Source: Clostridia bacterium (GTDB lineage Bacteria > Bacillota > Clostridia > Oscillospirales > Acutalibacteraceae). Taken from it: DNA of 11,461 nucleotides. Every line of letters starts with the position of its first letter. Within the stretch, counting starts at the first letter, position 1. The stretch spans positions 1 through 11,461 of the forward strand of contig CAAEIM010000226.1 of NCBI GenBank assembly GCA_900755995.1, given 5' to 3'. A program made the translations under genes and the position numbers. The notes below the pieces were generated by a model that was not told the DNA's origin, did no database searches, and worked only from the letters and a program-made list of their open reading frames with translations. Shown here piece by piece: positions 1-6,974 of the stretch.

Positions 1-38
1 CAGCCCACCTTAATATCTTCAGGTGGGCTGTTGTTGTT
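1..38. terminator. Terminator-like hairpin at window edge
   Basis: A perfect 10-bp inverted repeat (CAGCCCACCT / AGGTGGGCTG) encloses a 10-nt loop. On the plus strand the stem is followed by TTGTTGTT, a fairly U-rich tail. On the minus strand it is preceded by AACAACAACAG, and its own tail would lie outside the window. It could therefore end the minus-strand lipoprotein genes, end a plus-strand gene entering from the left, or do both. The stem is seen directly; its role is inferred. Confidence 0.6.
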
Positions 39-165
39 CAGAATATTTCTCTTGTCAAGGTGTGGGTTATTTGACGGTTACGCTGTCAAAAATTTAACAG
101 CAACATATTTTTATTTTACTTATTTAATTTAAGTGTCAATATGAGCGTCAATGATTCATAAAAGT
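31..165. other. AT-rich intergenic stretch, no gene seen
   Basis: No convincing open reading frame, ribosome site or RNA gene is visible on either strand. The short motif GTCAA or its complement recurs several times. One pair at 134 and 146 has the same 12-nt spacing as the GTCAA pair in the DUF5067-like gene end. On the minus strand a short frame ends in SLTLILTLKLNK and a stop, loosely like the SLTIDLTSLK ending of that gene. This may be an older degenerate remnant, but the match is too weak to call. Confidence 0.4.
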
Positions 166-283
166 TATTACTTCAGCGATGTCAAATCTATTGTCAAACT
201 GTCCGTTTCACTTTCAAAAAGATCTGAAAACTTGATTTCAACAGGCGTTGTTAAATCATTGAGCTTGTATGTCATTTTAACCT
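166..283 (-). pseudogene. Truncated 3' copy of the DUF5067-like lipoprotein gene
   Basis: These 118 bases match 1123-1240, the end of the intact lipoprotein gene at 1124-1588, with one difference (a at 228, g at 1184). The difference falls in a Phe codon (TTT against TTC) and is silent. The piece encodes the last 37 residues and the TAA stop. Similarity stops sharply beyond 283, and the in-frame codon there (282-284 on the minus strand) is TAG. It has no start region, signal peptide or ribosome site, so it is a remnant and not a gene. It lies just beyond the hairpin that follows the lipoprotein gene at 353-1003. Confidence 0.92.
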
Positions 284-302
284 AAACTCTTCATTTTGAC
301 AT

Positions 303-335
303 CATCGCAGGCAGAAAAGCATTCTGCCTGCGATG
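303..335 (-). terminator. Strong hairpin after the 353-1003 lipoprotein gene
   Basis: A perfect 14-bp stem (CATCGCAGGCAGAA / TTCTGCCTGCGATG) encloses a 5-nt loop and begins about 18 nt after the stop codon of the minus-strand gene. No U tract follows it on the minus strand (next bases ATGTCAAAATG), so it is not a textbook intrinsic terminator. It may mark the 3' end of the transcript or protect it. The structure is certain; the function is inferred from position. Confidence 0.55.
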
Positions 336-352
336 TGCAATAGCTGATAGAA

Positions 353-1003
353 TTACTTGTAAACAGCAGATTTTGCAAGTTCCTGAACAAGGGGATCGTC
401 GATTGTCAATTTATCTAAATCGAGTTGCTTTATTCTGATTTCAACATAAATATCCTTGCCATCTGCTCTCTTGTAGTAGGATACAAGGCAGCTTTCTGCG
501 CCGTTTTCGTGTGATATATTAACCACTTTGTAGGTAGTGTCACCGTAGGTTACTTCTTCGCCGATTTCAGACTTGCCCTCTTTGTAGGTATCAAGATTTC
601 TTACTCTTATACACTCTTCTACGGCATCGTCAAGGGAGCTTATCATTCTTGTTGTGCTCACTTCAAGTTTGCCCACTATTGAGCTTTTTTTGCCGAAATT
701 AATCTGAATTGTGCCAAGGGCATCCTCATCGTGGTAATAGGAGTAAACCTCATACTGCAAGCCCTCGGGGATTGTTACTGTGCAGAAAGCACTGTCGAGA
801 GTTTTTTCGCCTTTGCCTTTGTCGCCCGCCTGCAACTCTGCCGAAGCTGTTGTTTCCTCAACGGTTGTTTCCTCAACCTTTGTTTCCGAAGCAGAGGTTT
901 GAGCTGAAGTTCCATTTGTTCCAGAGCTTTCGCCTGAGCCGTCGCAGGCTGCAAGCGATGCTGTCATAACGAGTGCTAATAAAATTGCTGCTAATTTTTT
1001 CAT
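353..1003 (-). CDS. Putative lipoprotein of unknown function (216 aa)
   Basis: The N terminus is a lipoprotein signal peptide: MKK, a hydrophobic stretch from about residue 4 to 19, and a lipobox ending LAAC with the lipidated Cys at residue 20. Residues 21 to about 66 are a Ser/Thr/Glu-rich linker that includes EETTVEETT, so the folded part is held away from the membrane. Residues from about 67 form a mixed beta-rich domain that I do not recognise. The ATG is preceded by AGAAGGAATTATT. Bases 983-1013, covering the ribosome site and first seven codons, are identical to the start of the next gene upstream (1568-1598), so the two share ancestry at least in the leader. A promoter lies about 55 nt upstream and a hairpin follows the stop. 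The protein is probably anchored outside the membrane; its role is unknown. Confidence 0.88.
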   Translation of the reverse strand: MKKLAAILLALVMTASLAACDGSGESSGTNGTSAQTSASETKVEETTVEETTASAELQAGDKGKGEKTLDSAFCTVTIPEGLQYEVYSYYHDEDALGTIQINFGKKSSIVGKLEVSTTRMISSLDDAVEECIRVRNLDTYKEGKSEIGEEVTYGDTTYKVVNISHENGAESCLVSYYKRADGKDIYVEIRIKQLDLDKLTIDDPLVQELAKSAVYK

Positions 1004-1057
1004 AATAATTCCTTCTGAGAATTTTTATTTTAATCTGTAAATACCTAAAACTTATTT

Positions 1058-1086
1058 ATTATACCTGCTATATCATTTTGAAATTA
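1058..1086 (-). promoter_or_regulatory. Candidate sigma-A promoter for the 353-1003 gene
   Basis: On the minus strand a perfect TATAAT lies at 1063-1058. The hexamer at 17-bp spacing (1086-1081, TAATTT) is a poor -35. The predicted start leaves a leader of roughly 48 nt before the ATG at 1003. It sits in the 120-nt gap after the DUF5067-like gene, which shows no hairpin, so readthrough from upstream is also possible. It is called from the -10 match and its placement only. Confidence 0.45.
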
Positions 1087-1123
1087 AGATTGTATGTTTA
1101 GTAATCAAAGAAATATCACAATA

Positions 1124-1588
1124 TTACTTCAGCGATGTCAAATCTATTGTCAAACTGTCCGTTTCACTTTCAAAAAGATCTGAGAACTTGATTTCAACAG
1201 GCGTTGTTAAATCATTGAGCTTGTATGTCATTTTAACCTCAAGGCTCTCGCCGGGAGCTACATCCTGTCTTGTGCTCTCGTCGAGCGTATCGTATGACTC
1301 CTCATCTACAAAAACAGTTGTGTACTCGAGTTCTGAATCACCCTGAGTAACGGTGTAATACATTGACCATTCAAAGCTCTGCGCTTCTTTACTGTTGTTT
1401 GTGTAATCATAAGTTGCAACTAATGTGTCGTTTCCGTCATAATTCTTTACAATCTCACTGCCTTTATATACAGCCTGATAGTCGCCGATTTTGATAAGAT
1501 TCGGATTCTCATCTTTTCCTGCACCATCACAAGCCGCAAAGGAAAATATCATAATTGCTGTCAAAATAATTGCTGCTAATTTTTTCAT
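1124..1588 (-). CDS. DUF5067-like lipoprotein (154 aa)
   Basis: A lipoprotein signal peptide (MKKLAAI..., lipobox FAAC, Cys20) leads into a domain with the pattern TLVATYDYTNNSKEAQSFEW near residues 55-75. This is typical of the DUF5067 family of Firmicutes lipoproteins, thought to have an immunoglobulin-like beta fold exposed on the cell surface. Family assignment is from memory of that motif. The function is unknown. The start is supported by GGAGGAATTATT before the ATG. It lies 51 nt after the DUF6935-like gene and is probably in the same transcript. Its last 37 codons are duplicated almost exactly at 166-283, and its first 31 bases of leader plus signal peptide are identical to those of the next lipoprotein gene. 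Confidence 0.9.
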   Translation of the reverse strand: MKKLAAIILTAIMIFSFAACDGAGKDENPNLIKIGDYQAVYKGSEIVKNYDGNDTLVATYDYTNNSKEAQSFEWSMYYTVTQGDSELEYTTVFVDEESYDTLDESTRQDVAPGESLEVKMTYKLNDLTTPVEIKFSDLFESETDSLTIDLTSLK

Positions 1589-1639
1589 AATAATTCCTCC
1601 ATAGAATAATGATGTTTTGATTTGTGATTATGAACTGAT

Positions 1640-2221
1640 TTATGCCCAAGGGTTACTGCTCTCGGGCTGACGGATGCCGAGCAGTATACTTGAATATTCC
1701 CACAAATACCACTTGCCGTCCTTTGCCTTGCGAAGCTGTATCGGTCGTGGGTCATCTGCTCCGCCCGAGGGGATAAACAGCTTTGCAATTCCGTCTGTTG
1801 AATAGGTGTACTGATTTTCTCTTACCTCAACCGTATAGGGTGCGGTAGGCTGATAATCGTTGCCCGGAGTTGCTCCTGCAAAGTACGACCTTGGAACATA
1901 GTCTTTATCACGAAAACGGTCGGCTATGAATTGCTTATCTGCACTGTTCATAGGTCTTGGTCCACGCAGAAAATCAATCATTCTGCAGCAAAGCTCTCTG
2001 TCCTTCGGATAAAAACAGAATGCAAGTACTGTCATTGCTGCCGTCTGAAACGGAGTTGACAAGGAAGCCTGCGGAAGGCTTATAAACTGCTCGTAGGTTT
2101 CGGGCAGACTGTTAAAAACAATCTTTTCTTTCTTATTATTTACGGCATTGCTCACGCCCTGTTTTACTGCTTTTCCGAGCTGATTTGCCGCCTTGCTTGC
2201 AAACATATCAAATAATCCCAT
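1640..2221 (-). CDS. DUF6935-like protein (193 aa)
   Basis: The protein is soluble, with no signal peptide or membrane segment. It begins MGLFDMFASKAANQLGKAVK, a short amphipathic helix, and continues with a conserved-looking core: LPETYEQFISLPQASL, PFQTAAMTVLAFC, FLRGPRPM, DKDYVPRSYFAGATPGNDY, and a C-terminal part with DDPRPIQLRKAKDGKWYLWEYSSILLGIRQP. I associate this set of motifs with the DUF6935 family of Clostridia proteins, whose biochemical role is not known to me. The ATG has a moderate ribosome site (AAAGGCGGATTATT). It starts 22 nt after the stop of the zinc-ribbon protein gene, and both begin MGLF, so they are probably co-transcribed and may act together. Confidence 0.87.
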   Translation of the reverse strand: MGLFDMFASKAANQLGKAVKQGVSNAVNNKKEKIVFNSLPETYEQFISLPQASLSTPFQTAAMTVLAFCFYPKDRELCCRMIDFLRGPRPMNSADKQFIADRFRDKDYVPRSYFAGATPGNDYQPTAPYTVEVRENQYTYSTDGIAKLFIPSGGADDPRPIQLRKAKDGKWYLWEYSSILLGIRQPESSNPWA

Positions 2222-2243
2222 AATAATCCGCCTTTACTCAAAA

Positions 2244-3281
2244 TCACTGCTTTGGTGTGCCGCAGCCGCTGCAGAATTTTGATGTATTCTGTGTTCCGCA
2301 ATTCGGGCAGAACCATGAACCATTCTGAACAGGCTGTTGCTGAACATATCCCTGCTGCATTGGTTGCTGTGCGTAGCCGTTCTGTGGCATAGACTGTTGG
2401 AAATTCTGCTGTGCGTAGCCGTTCTGTTGCATAGGCTGTTGGAAATTCTGCTGTACATAGCCCTGCTGCATCGGTTGACCGTAGCCGTTATTCATCGTCT
2501 GACCGTAGCCGTTGTTCATATTCTGCATACTGCCCTGTTTGATTTGCTGACAAAGCTGCATAATCTGAACACCTGTTTCATAAGCCTGCATAAGCTCCAT
2601 CTGATTATTTGAGCTTACATATGAAACGGTAAATGAAATTTCATTAGTAATATACGGGTCTGTCACTCTGAAGCAAGCCTTTATTCCGCTTACCTCTTTT
2701 ATGCTCCCCGAGCCTGAATGCCCCGAGTCGACATTGCGTACAAACGGCTGTGCGGAGAGCGGAACATTAACCATACCTGTCTGCATATTTCCAAATGCCT
2801 GATTCATTCCGTTCATAAAATTATTAAAGCCGTTGTTCTGATTATTAAGTTGTCTGTTGTCAAAATTATCTCTGCTGTCGGGAATACCGTCATGGTCGGA
2901 GTCTGAAAGCGTTCTGTACTCCTGCTCAAGCCAGAAATCCTGTAGCTGTGAAAAATTAAAAATCTGCGGATTTCCGCTTTTATAATCTCTGTTGTTTATT
3001 GCAAAGATAAACCAACGGTTGCCGAAATCAACCTGAATTGAGCTGTTACTGCCGCCTGCCGTTGCAGAACAGTTAAACTGCTGATATTTCTGCTTGTTCT
3101 GCTCTCTTAATTCAAGATGTCTTTTTACATCATCAACCGTTCTTTGTTTCCAACCGCTTGTAAACGAGCCTAATTTGTGCTTACAGTCCGAGCAAAGATA
3201 GCCGTCTGACAGCTTTTGCTGTGTAAGCATATTAACCTTATCTCCGCAAATATCGCAGAATTTCTTTTCAAAAAGTCCCAT
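2244..3281 (-). CDS. DUF4428 / zinc-ribbon protein with Q/N-rich tail (345 aa)
   Basis: Two zinc-binding ends flank a variable middle. The N terminus has CxxC pairs at C9/C12 and C30/C33 in the pattern FCDICGDK...KLSDGYLCSDC, as in DUF4428. The C terminus is a short zinc ribbon with C325, C328, C337 and C340 (FCPNCGTQN...FCSGCG). Residues about 127-139 read DSDHDGIPDSRDN, a thrombospondin type 3-like calcium loop. Around it, 139-165 and about 250-320 are very rich in Asn, Gln, Gly, Met and Tyr, and the second stretch contains tandem repeats. There is no signal peptide or membrane segment, so the protein is expected in the cytosol. The ATG follows AAGGAGAAATTACG. The gene is followed closely by the DUF6935-like gene. 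The function is unknown; a scaffold or assembly-forming role is only a guess from composition. Confidence 0.88.
   Translation of the reverse strand: MGLFEKKFCDICGDKVNMLTQQKLSDGYLCSDCKHKLGSFTSGWKQRTVDDVKRHLELREQNKQKYQQFNCSATAGGSNSSIQVDFGNRWFIFAINNRDYKSGNPQIFNFSQLQDFWLEQEYRTLSDSDHDGIPDSRDNFDNRQLNNQNNGFNNFMNGMNQAFGNMQTGMVNVPLSAQPFVRNVDSGHSGSGSIKEVSGIKACFRVTDPYITNEISFTVSYVSSNNQMELMQAYETGVQIMQLCQQIKQGSMQNMNNGYGQTMNNGYGQPMQQGYVQQNFQQPMQQNGYAQQNFQQSMPQNGYAQQPMQQGYVQQQPVQNGSWFCPNCGTQNTSKFCSGCGTPKQ
2369..2452 (-). repeat. Tandem 42-bp coding repeat
   Basis: Two adjacent 42-bp units (2369-2410 and 2411-2452) differ at two positions. They lie in frame inside the zinc-ribbon protein gene and encode 14-residue units rich in Gln with QNGYAQQNFQQ. 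A shortened, degenerate unit follows at about 2453. In-frame repeats such as these can gain or lose units by slippage without breaking the reading frame. Confidence 0.9.
2477..2524 (-). repeat. Tandem 24-bp coding repeat
   Basis: Two 24-bp units (2477-2500 and 2501-2524), each starting GACCGTAGCCGTT on the plus strand, encode eight-residue units built on MNNGYGQ. They belong to the same low-complexity tail as the 42-bp repeats but have a different unit length. Confidence 0.8.
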
Positions 3282-3361
3282 CGTAATTTCTCCTTATTAT
3301 TTTAATTTTTCATACATACTATCAGTTCTGTTTGTTTAGTTAAAGAGGAAGGGTTTGCGGG

Positions 3362-3390
3362 CGGGCGAAGTATATGTATTATTTCGCCCG
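3362..3390. terminator. Hairpin between the four-helix protein and zinc-ribbon genes
   Basis: CGGGCGAA (3362-3369) pairs with TTCGCCCG (3383-3390). The stem can extend by a G-U and two A-T pairs to 11 bp, with a 7-nt loop. It lies 36 nt after the minus-strand stop at 3426, in the 144-nt gap before the next gene. Neither side has a U tract (minus side CCCGCAAACCC), so termination is plausible from position but not shown by the sequence. Confidence 0.4.
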
Positions 3391-3425
3391 ACCGTGACTG
3401 TTGATTATTTGATTCTAATCAAAAA

Positions 3426-3818
3426 TCAGCCAAGCTTTTTGTTCTTGAATGCACCGATAAGGTAAAGAACAGGAATTACAAGTCCGCAGATAACGGAAAA
3501 TACACTGAAGCTCTCAGGATAGCCGATGAGCGTAAACACATTAGAAATAATGCACATAGCCGCAACAGCGATCCCCCAGCCAATGCAAGTATTGGCTTTT
3601 TCAGGCTTGTTCCAATTCTTAACGCCGATGATTCCTGCAACGAACTCAGCAACTGCACCTGCAAGAGCTATAATACCTGATGCCCAGAGAAGTCCCATTG
3701 GTGCACCGAGTGCCTCAAGCACGCCGAGTCCGAGAATTGCGATGATTGATACAACCAAAGCGATTGCACCGAAGATAATCATCAGAATACCGGTAACCTT
3801 TAAAAATTTTGAACCCAT
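3426..3818 (-). CDS. Small membrane protein with four predicted helices (130 aa)
   Basis: Four hydrophobic segments are visible at about residues 8-33, 42-66, 78-98 and 104-124. Loops are short, and a basic stretch (VKNWNKPEKAN) lies between helices 2 and 3. The tail KNKKLG is basic, so both ends probably face the cytosol. There is no cleavable signal peptide, and I see no catalytic or transport motif. A very good ribosome site (AAGGAGGAAATGAT) fixes the ATG. The gene follows the 133-residue protein gene after 41 nt and is likely co-transcribed with it. The family is not recognised, and any function would be a guess. Confidence 0.85.
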   Translation of the reverse strand: MGSKFLKVTGILMIIFGAIALVVSIIAILGLGVLEALGAPMGLLWASGIIALAGAVAEFVAGIIGVKNWNKPEKANTCIGWGIAVAAMCIISNVFTLIGYPESFSVFSVICGLVIPVLYLIGAFKNKKLG

Positions 3819-3859
3819 ATCATTTCCTCCTTATTTATTTAGAAAGCATTTCTGCTTTT

Positions 3860-4261
3860 CTAGCAAGTTAAAATATTTTTGATTATTTCTGCTGTTTCTG
3901 CAACACGCTTACCTCTTTCGGCAGGCATTTCGAGCACGCCCCTGAAGCCTTTTCTCAGCATACCGTTTTTGTCAACACGGGCTTCAAAGCCGCCGACGCC
4001 GACAGTTGTATGGTTCTGCTGAACTATAGGTCTTACAGTAACCTCGCTTCCCTTTACGGTTACGGTTACAACAAGCTCAAGGTCTGAATCTCTTTCAAAT
4101 TCAATTTTCTTTCCGAAAAGACCTTTTTTTAGCTTGAACGGCATTTTGAAATCGGAAGCTCTCTGATTCATCTTTTCATAGATTTCTTCAAGCTCCATTT
4201 CTCTGCCAAGTTCAATTTTTATCGGACGTTCGGATGTCATTGTATCTTTAAAAGATGCCAT
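3860..4261 (-). CDS. Hypothetical cytosolic protein (133 aa)
   Basis: I do not recognise the family. The protein is hydrophilic and has no signal peptide or membrane helix. An acidic predicted helix (MELEEIYEKMNQ) near residues 22-33 is followed by a basic patch with FKLKKGLFGKK. After that come alternating strands (LELVVTVTVKGSEVTVRP), then a glycine-rich turn (VGVGGFEARV) and a C-terminal helix. This suggests a small alpha/beta fold. The start is supported by TGGAGGAAAATT before the ATG, and the stop is TAG. It heads the pair with the four-helix membrane protein, so it may act at the membrane face, which is inference only. Confidence 0.82.
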   Translation of the reverse strand: MASFKDTMTSERPIKIELGREMELEEIYEKMNQRASDFKMPFKLKKGLFGKKIEFERDSDLELVVTVTVKGSEVTVRPIVQQNHTTVGVGGFEARVDKNGMLRKGFRGVLEMPAERGKRVAETAEIIKNILTC

Positions 4262-4337
4262 AATTTTCCTCCATTAAAATGTTTTTTGGGGTGAAATATT
4301 AGTGATGAATTTCCCTTTTCATTGTTCTGAAAGCTGT

Positions 4338-4826
4338 TTATTTGTTATTATCGGCGTATTTCTCTGCAAGCTGAAAGAAAAGCTCGTTTACTGCTTCAAA
4401 GCACTCGCCGTTTGTTTCAACAGCAATACCTTCATCACCGTAGCTTACCGTAAAATTCGTTATTGTTTCGTCGCAGACGAAAAAGATACTCTTTTTCCTT
4501 TCTGCTTTTATGTGACTGTAAAAGTCATATTTGCTGTCAATCTCAGCAAAATGCTTAAACTCTTCCTCGGTAATTTCCGCATCGGTAAAGTTTATTTCTT
4601 TACAATCATTATTATCATAATCTACAATAAGACATTCGGCATCAAGAAGGTAAGAGTCGTTCTCCAGCCTTGCCCAGAAGTGGTAACAATAAGTTCTGTC
4701 CATATGGCTTTGAGAAATTGAAATTGAAGTCAGTTCACCTTCAGGTCTTGCCGGCTTTTGGGTACAGCCAAAAAGCGAAAGAGCACAAGAAAGAATTAAC
4801 ATAATTAAACACCATTTATATTTCAT
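4338..4826 (-). CDS. Putative lipoprotein of unknown function (162 aa)
   Basis: A short basic start (MKYK), a hydrophobic stretch and the lipobox LFGC (Cys21) mark a lipoprotein. The mature part is acidic, with SYLLDAECLIVDYDN, a run with DAEITEEEFKHFAEI, and a C-terminal helix (FEAVNELFFQLAEKYADNNK). It contains several further Cys residues. No known domain is recognised. The ribosome site is weak (AAAAAGATAATAT before the ATG), unlike its neighbours. It begins 16 nt after the stop of the decayed dockerin gene, so it probably depended on that transcript and may now be poorly expressed unless it has its own promoter. Confidence 0.83.
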   Translation of the reverse strand: MKYKWCLIMLILSCALSLFGCTQKPARPEGELTSISISQSHMDRTYCYHFWARLENDSYLLDAECLIVDYDNNDCKEINFTDAEITEEEFKHFAEIDSKYDFYSHIKAERKKSIFFVCDETITNFTVSYGDEGIAVETNGECFEAVNELFFQLAEKYADNNK

Positions 4827-4842
4827 ATATTATCTTTTTTCA

Positions 4843-5955
4843 TCAAAACTTATCAATCAGACCAGCGATGTACTTTTGAATCAATGTGGTATCATCTATC
4901 GAAATATCGCCGCTTCCATTTACATCAGCCGCAAGGGACTGAGCTTCATCATCAAACTCCTGTACACCTGCAAGATATTTCTGAATCAGCGTTGCATCAT
5001 CTATTGTAATTTTACCGTCAAGATTCACATCGCCTAATACGAAATCAGGCTCTTCTGTTGCGCCTGTTGCTTCAAAGGTATATACAACATAGTACGCATA
5101 GAATTTGCCTGACTTTCTTTCAGCCACAAATTCTGCGTCATTGCCGTTTACCTTTGCTGTTACTGTATCGATATCTCCCATTACATATTCAGCAGTAACA
5201 GGAATTTTAACAGTGTATTCAGTGTTTGTTTTGAATTTTGCATCACCGGGAGTCCACTCGGGTGTTCCGGGCACTGCATAGCCTGAGGTACACTTTGCCG
5301 TTGTCGCCGGCGTCTGACCTGCAACAGGGGCTTTTACGGACAATTCAATATTCTGAGTTTTGTACTCGTCAGGTACAGTTATTGTCATCTCAAAGCCGAT
5401 AGAACGACTGCCATCGTCATTTTTTACTGTAAGAAAGGAATCTATTCCGTTAAGTTTTCCGTACACAGTACTGTAAAATGTATATCCTTCCTTTGGAATA
5501 ACATCAATTGCGACAACCACATTATCTCCGGATTCAAATTCATAATCATCGCTGAGAATCTTTTGGGACATCAACCACCTTACATTACCGATGGTGTAAG
5601 GGGCGTCGGCGTCGTTCATCGGATTTTTATAATCTCCTACTGTCTTGTGATTCCAGATTTGGTCGAAATCCTCAAAAAACAAATCGTTGCAGTATTTAAT
5701 TACCTTATCTACGGACAAAGTAACTATATCCGACATAACAGTTCCGCCATAGCCTTTTACGGTGCAATAAACCTTCTTACCTGTCATCCAATCGGATACT
5801 TCTCTGAGCATAAGCATTTTGCCGCCTGAAGTCACGTAGGGAGTTGTATAGCCGTTGTTTGAAAGATAGTTCAACGCAAGCTCATTTCCGTTTTCGTCAA
5901 TAATGTGCCATAAATTGTCGCTACGGAATTGTGGTCGCCATATAAGTACAGTGCG
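4843..5955 (-). pseudogene. Dockerin protein pseudogene, C-terminal piece
   Basis: The frame is open from about 5955. A TTG at 5874 is the nominal start but lies within the sequence IIDENGNELALNYLSNNGY and has no ribosome site. The piece holds two beta-sandwich-like repeats (IPKEGYTFYS ... ELSVKAPVAGQTP, and W.PGDAKFKTNTEYTVKIPVTA with a VNG motif), then a type I dockerin at 5040-4843. The dockerin has two calcium loops, DVNLDGKITIDDATLIQKYLAG and a partner beginning DVNGSGDISIDDTTLIQKY. Dockerins bind cohesins on scaffold proteins in cellulosomes and amylosomes. This dockerin itself is undamaged, but no signal peptide is left in frame with it. Confidence 0.8.
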
Positions 5956-6974
5956 GATTTATGAGAATCTGTAGTTTCATCAAATAAACTAAAATATCCG
6001 TCTGCAATTTTAAGTGAATTAAGGCAGTCTGCATATAACGCATATTTGCTACCGTAAAATTTGCCGTCATTTATGGTTAAATCACAGTTTTTTGCGTACA
6101 CGGCACACTCCTGATATTTATTTGAATCCTTATAATTAAAATCGCCGCCGTTTATAGTAACATCTGAATTTTCGTATATTCCAACAGCAGTATAACAACT
6201 ACCGAAAGTACCGTAATTGATTTCAGCCGTAGCTTTACTGTCATCTGTACCGGATATACTCAGAGCTTTACCACCATTGCTATGAGTAGTGAAATATTTT
6301 CCGCCGTTAATTACAACTGAACCTGAGCAAACATTAACAGCTGAATATCCTGTATATGCTTTGTAAATACCGCTGTCAATGCGGAGATTGCCTTTTGATT
6401 TTACTATTGAGAAGGTATAGTGAGAAGAACCGACTACTGAAAAAGCATGAACATTGGTCAACCTCAGACTTCCCTCTTCTTCAACATTAAACACTGCCTT
6501 ATTCTCATTATTAGCACCGGTGATAAGCTCCAGATTATGCAGATTGTTTTCGTCTAAATATTTACTCTGCCAGATTCGCAGACTGCCACGCTTGACATTA
6601 AAAAGATAATTGTCATACATAGAAGTTCTGCTTATAGAGGAACTGTTGAGGTCAATAGTTATGTCGGTGTTCGGGTCGTCAACACAAAGAGTATAATCAC
6701 TTTTATAATCCTCCTGCACTATCCGTTTATTGTTAATAGTTATCCACTGCGTTCCTCCCTTTGCAAGTGCTTCCCGCAGTTCATCATAGCTTGTTACAAT
6801 TGTCTGCTCGCCTGTTTTCGGTACTGTAATGCTCTCAACTATATATGAGCAAATAGGGCATTTTTTTACATATAAGCCTTCCTGTGTTTCGGTTGCTTTC
6901 TGAACACAAGTCCAATTTTCACCTACAGTGGAACCGCTGTAATGTTTATTTTCACTGTTTGCAATCTTCTTGCC
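5871..6974 (-). pseudogene. Dockerin protein pseudogene, beta-helix piece
   Basis: This open stretch runs from the internal TGA (6977-6975) to a frameshift stop at 5871. It has no proper start; a GTG at 6719 is the first one usable by a gene finder but has no ribosome site. It contains GENWTC and KKCPICSYIVES near its start. After about 6700 it shows repeated coils of the form INGGxF, including VVINGGKYF, VTINGGDFN, LTINDGKFYG and LKIADGYFS. These are typical of right-handed beta-helix (pectate-lyase-like) surface proteins. I see no catalytic signature, so carbohydrate binding or adhesion is as likely as cleavage. Confidence 0.75.

Noticed and set aside
119..165. Possible third, older remnant of the DUF5067-like gene end
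   Set aside because: The protein ending SLTLILTLK resembles SLTIDLTSLK, but DNA identity over the aligned stretch is only about half, so chance cannot be excluded.
2369..2524. Regular DNA repeats that could suggest a CRISPR or other repeat array
   Set aside because: The units are adjacent with no spacers, are in frame, and encode Q/N-rich protein repeats inside an open gene.
3526..3882. Plus-strand open frame of 118 codons
   Set aside because: It is antisense to the four-helix membrane protein gene, which has a near-perfect ribosome site; the opposite frame is a compositional shadow.
4700..4708. CCATATGG palindrome resembling the centre of the 8804-8821 operator
   Set aside because: It is short, lies inside a coding sequence and lacks the outer ATCAC/GTGAT arms and any promoter next to it.
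4302..4721. Plus-strand open frame of 139 codons
   Set aside because: It is antisense to a lipoprotein gene with a clear lipobox, has no sensible ribosome site, and its composition is that of a shadow frame.
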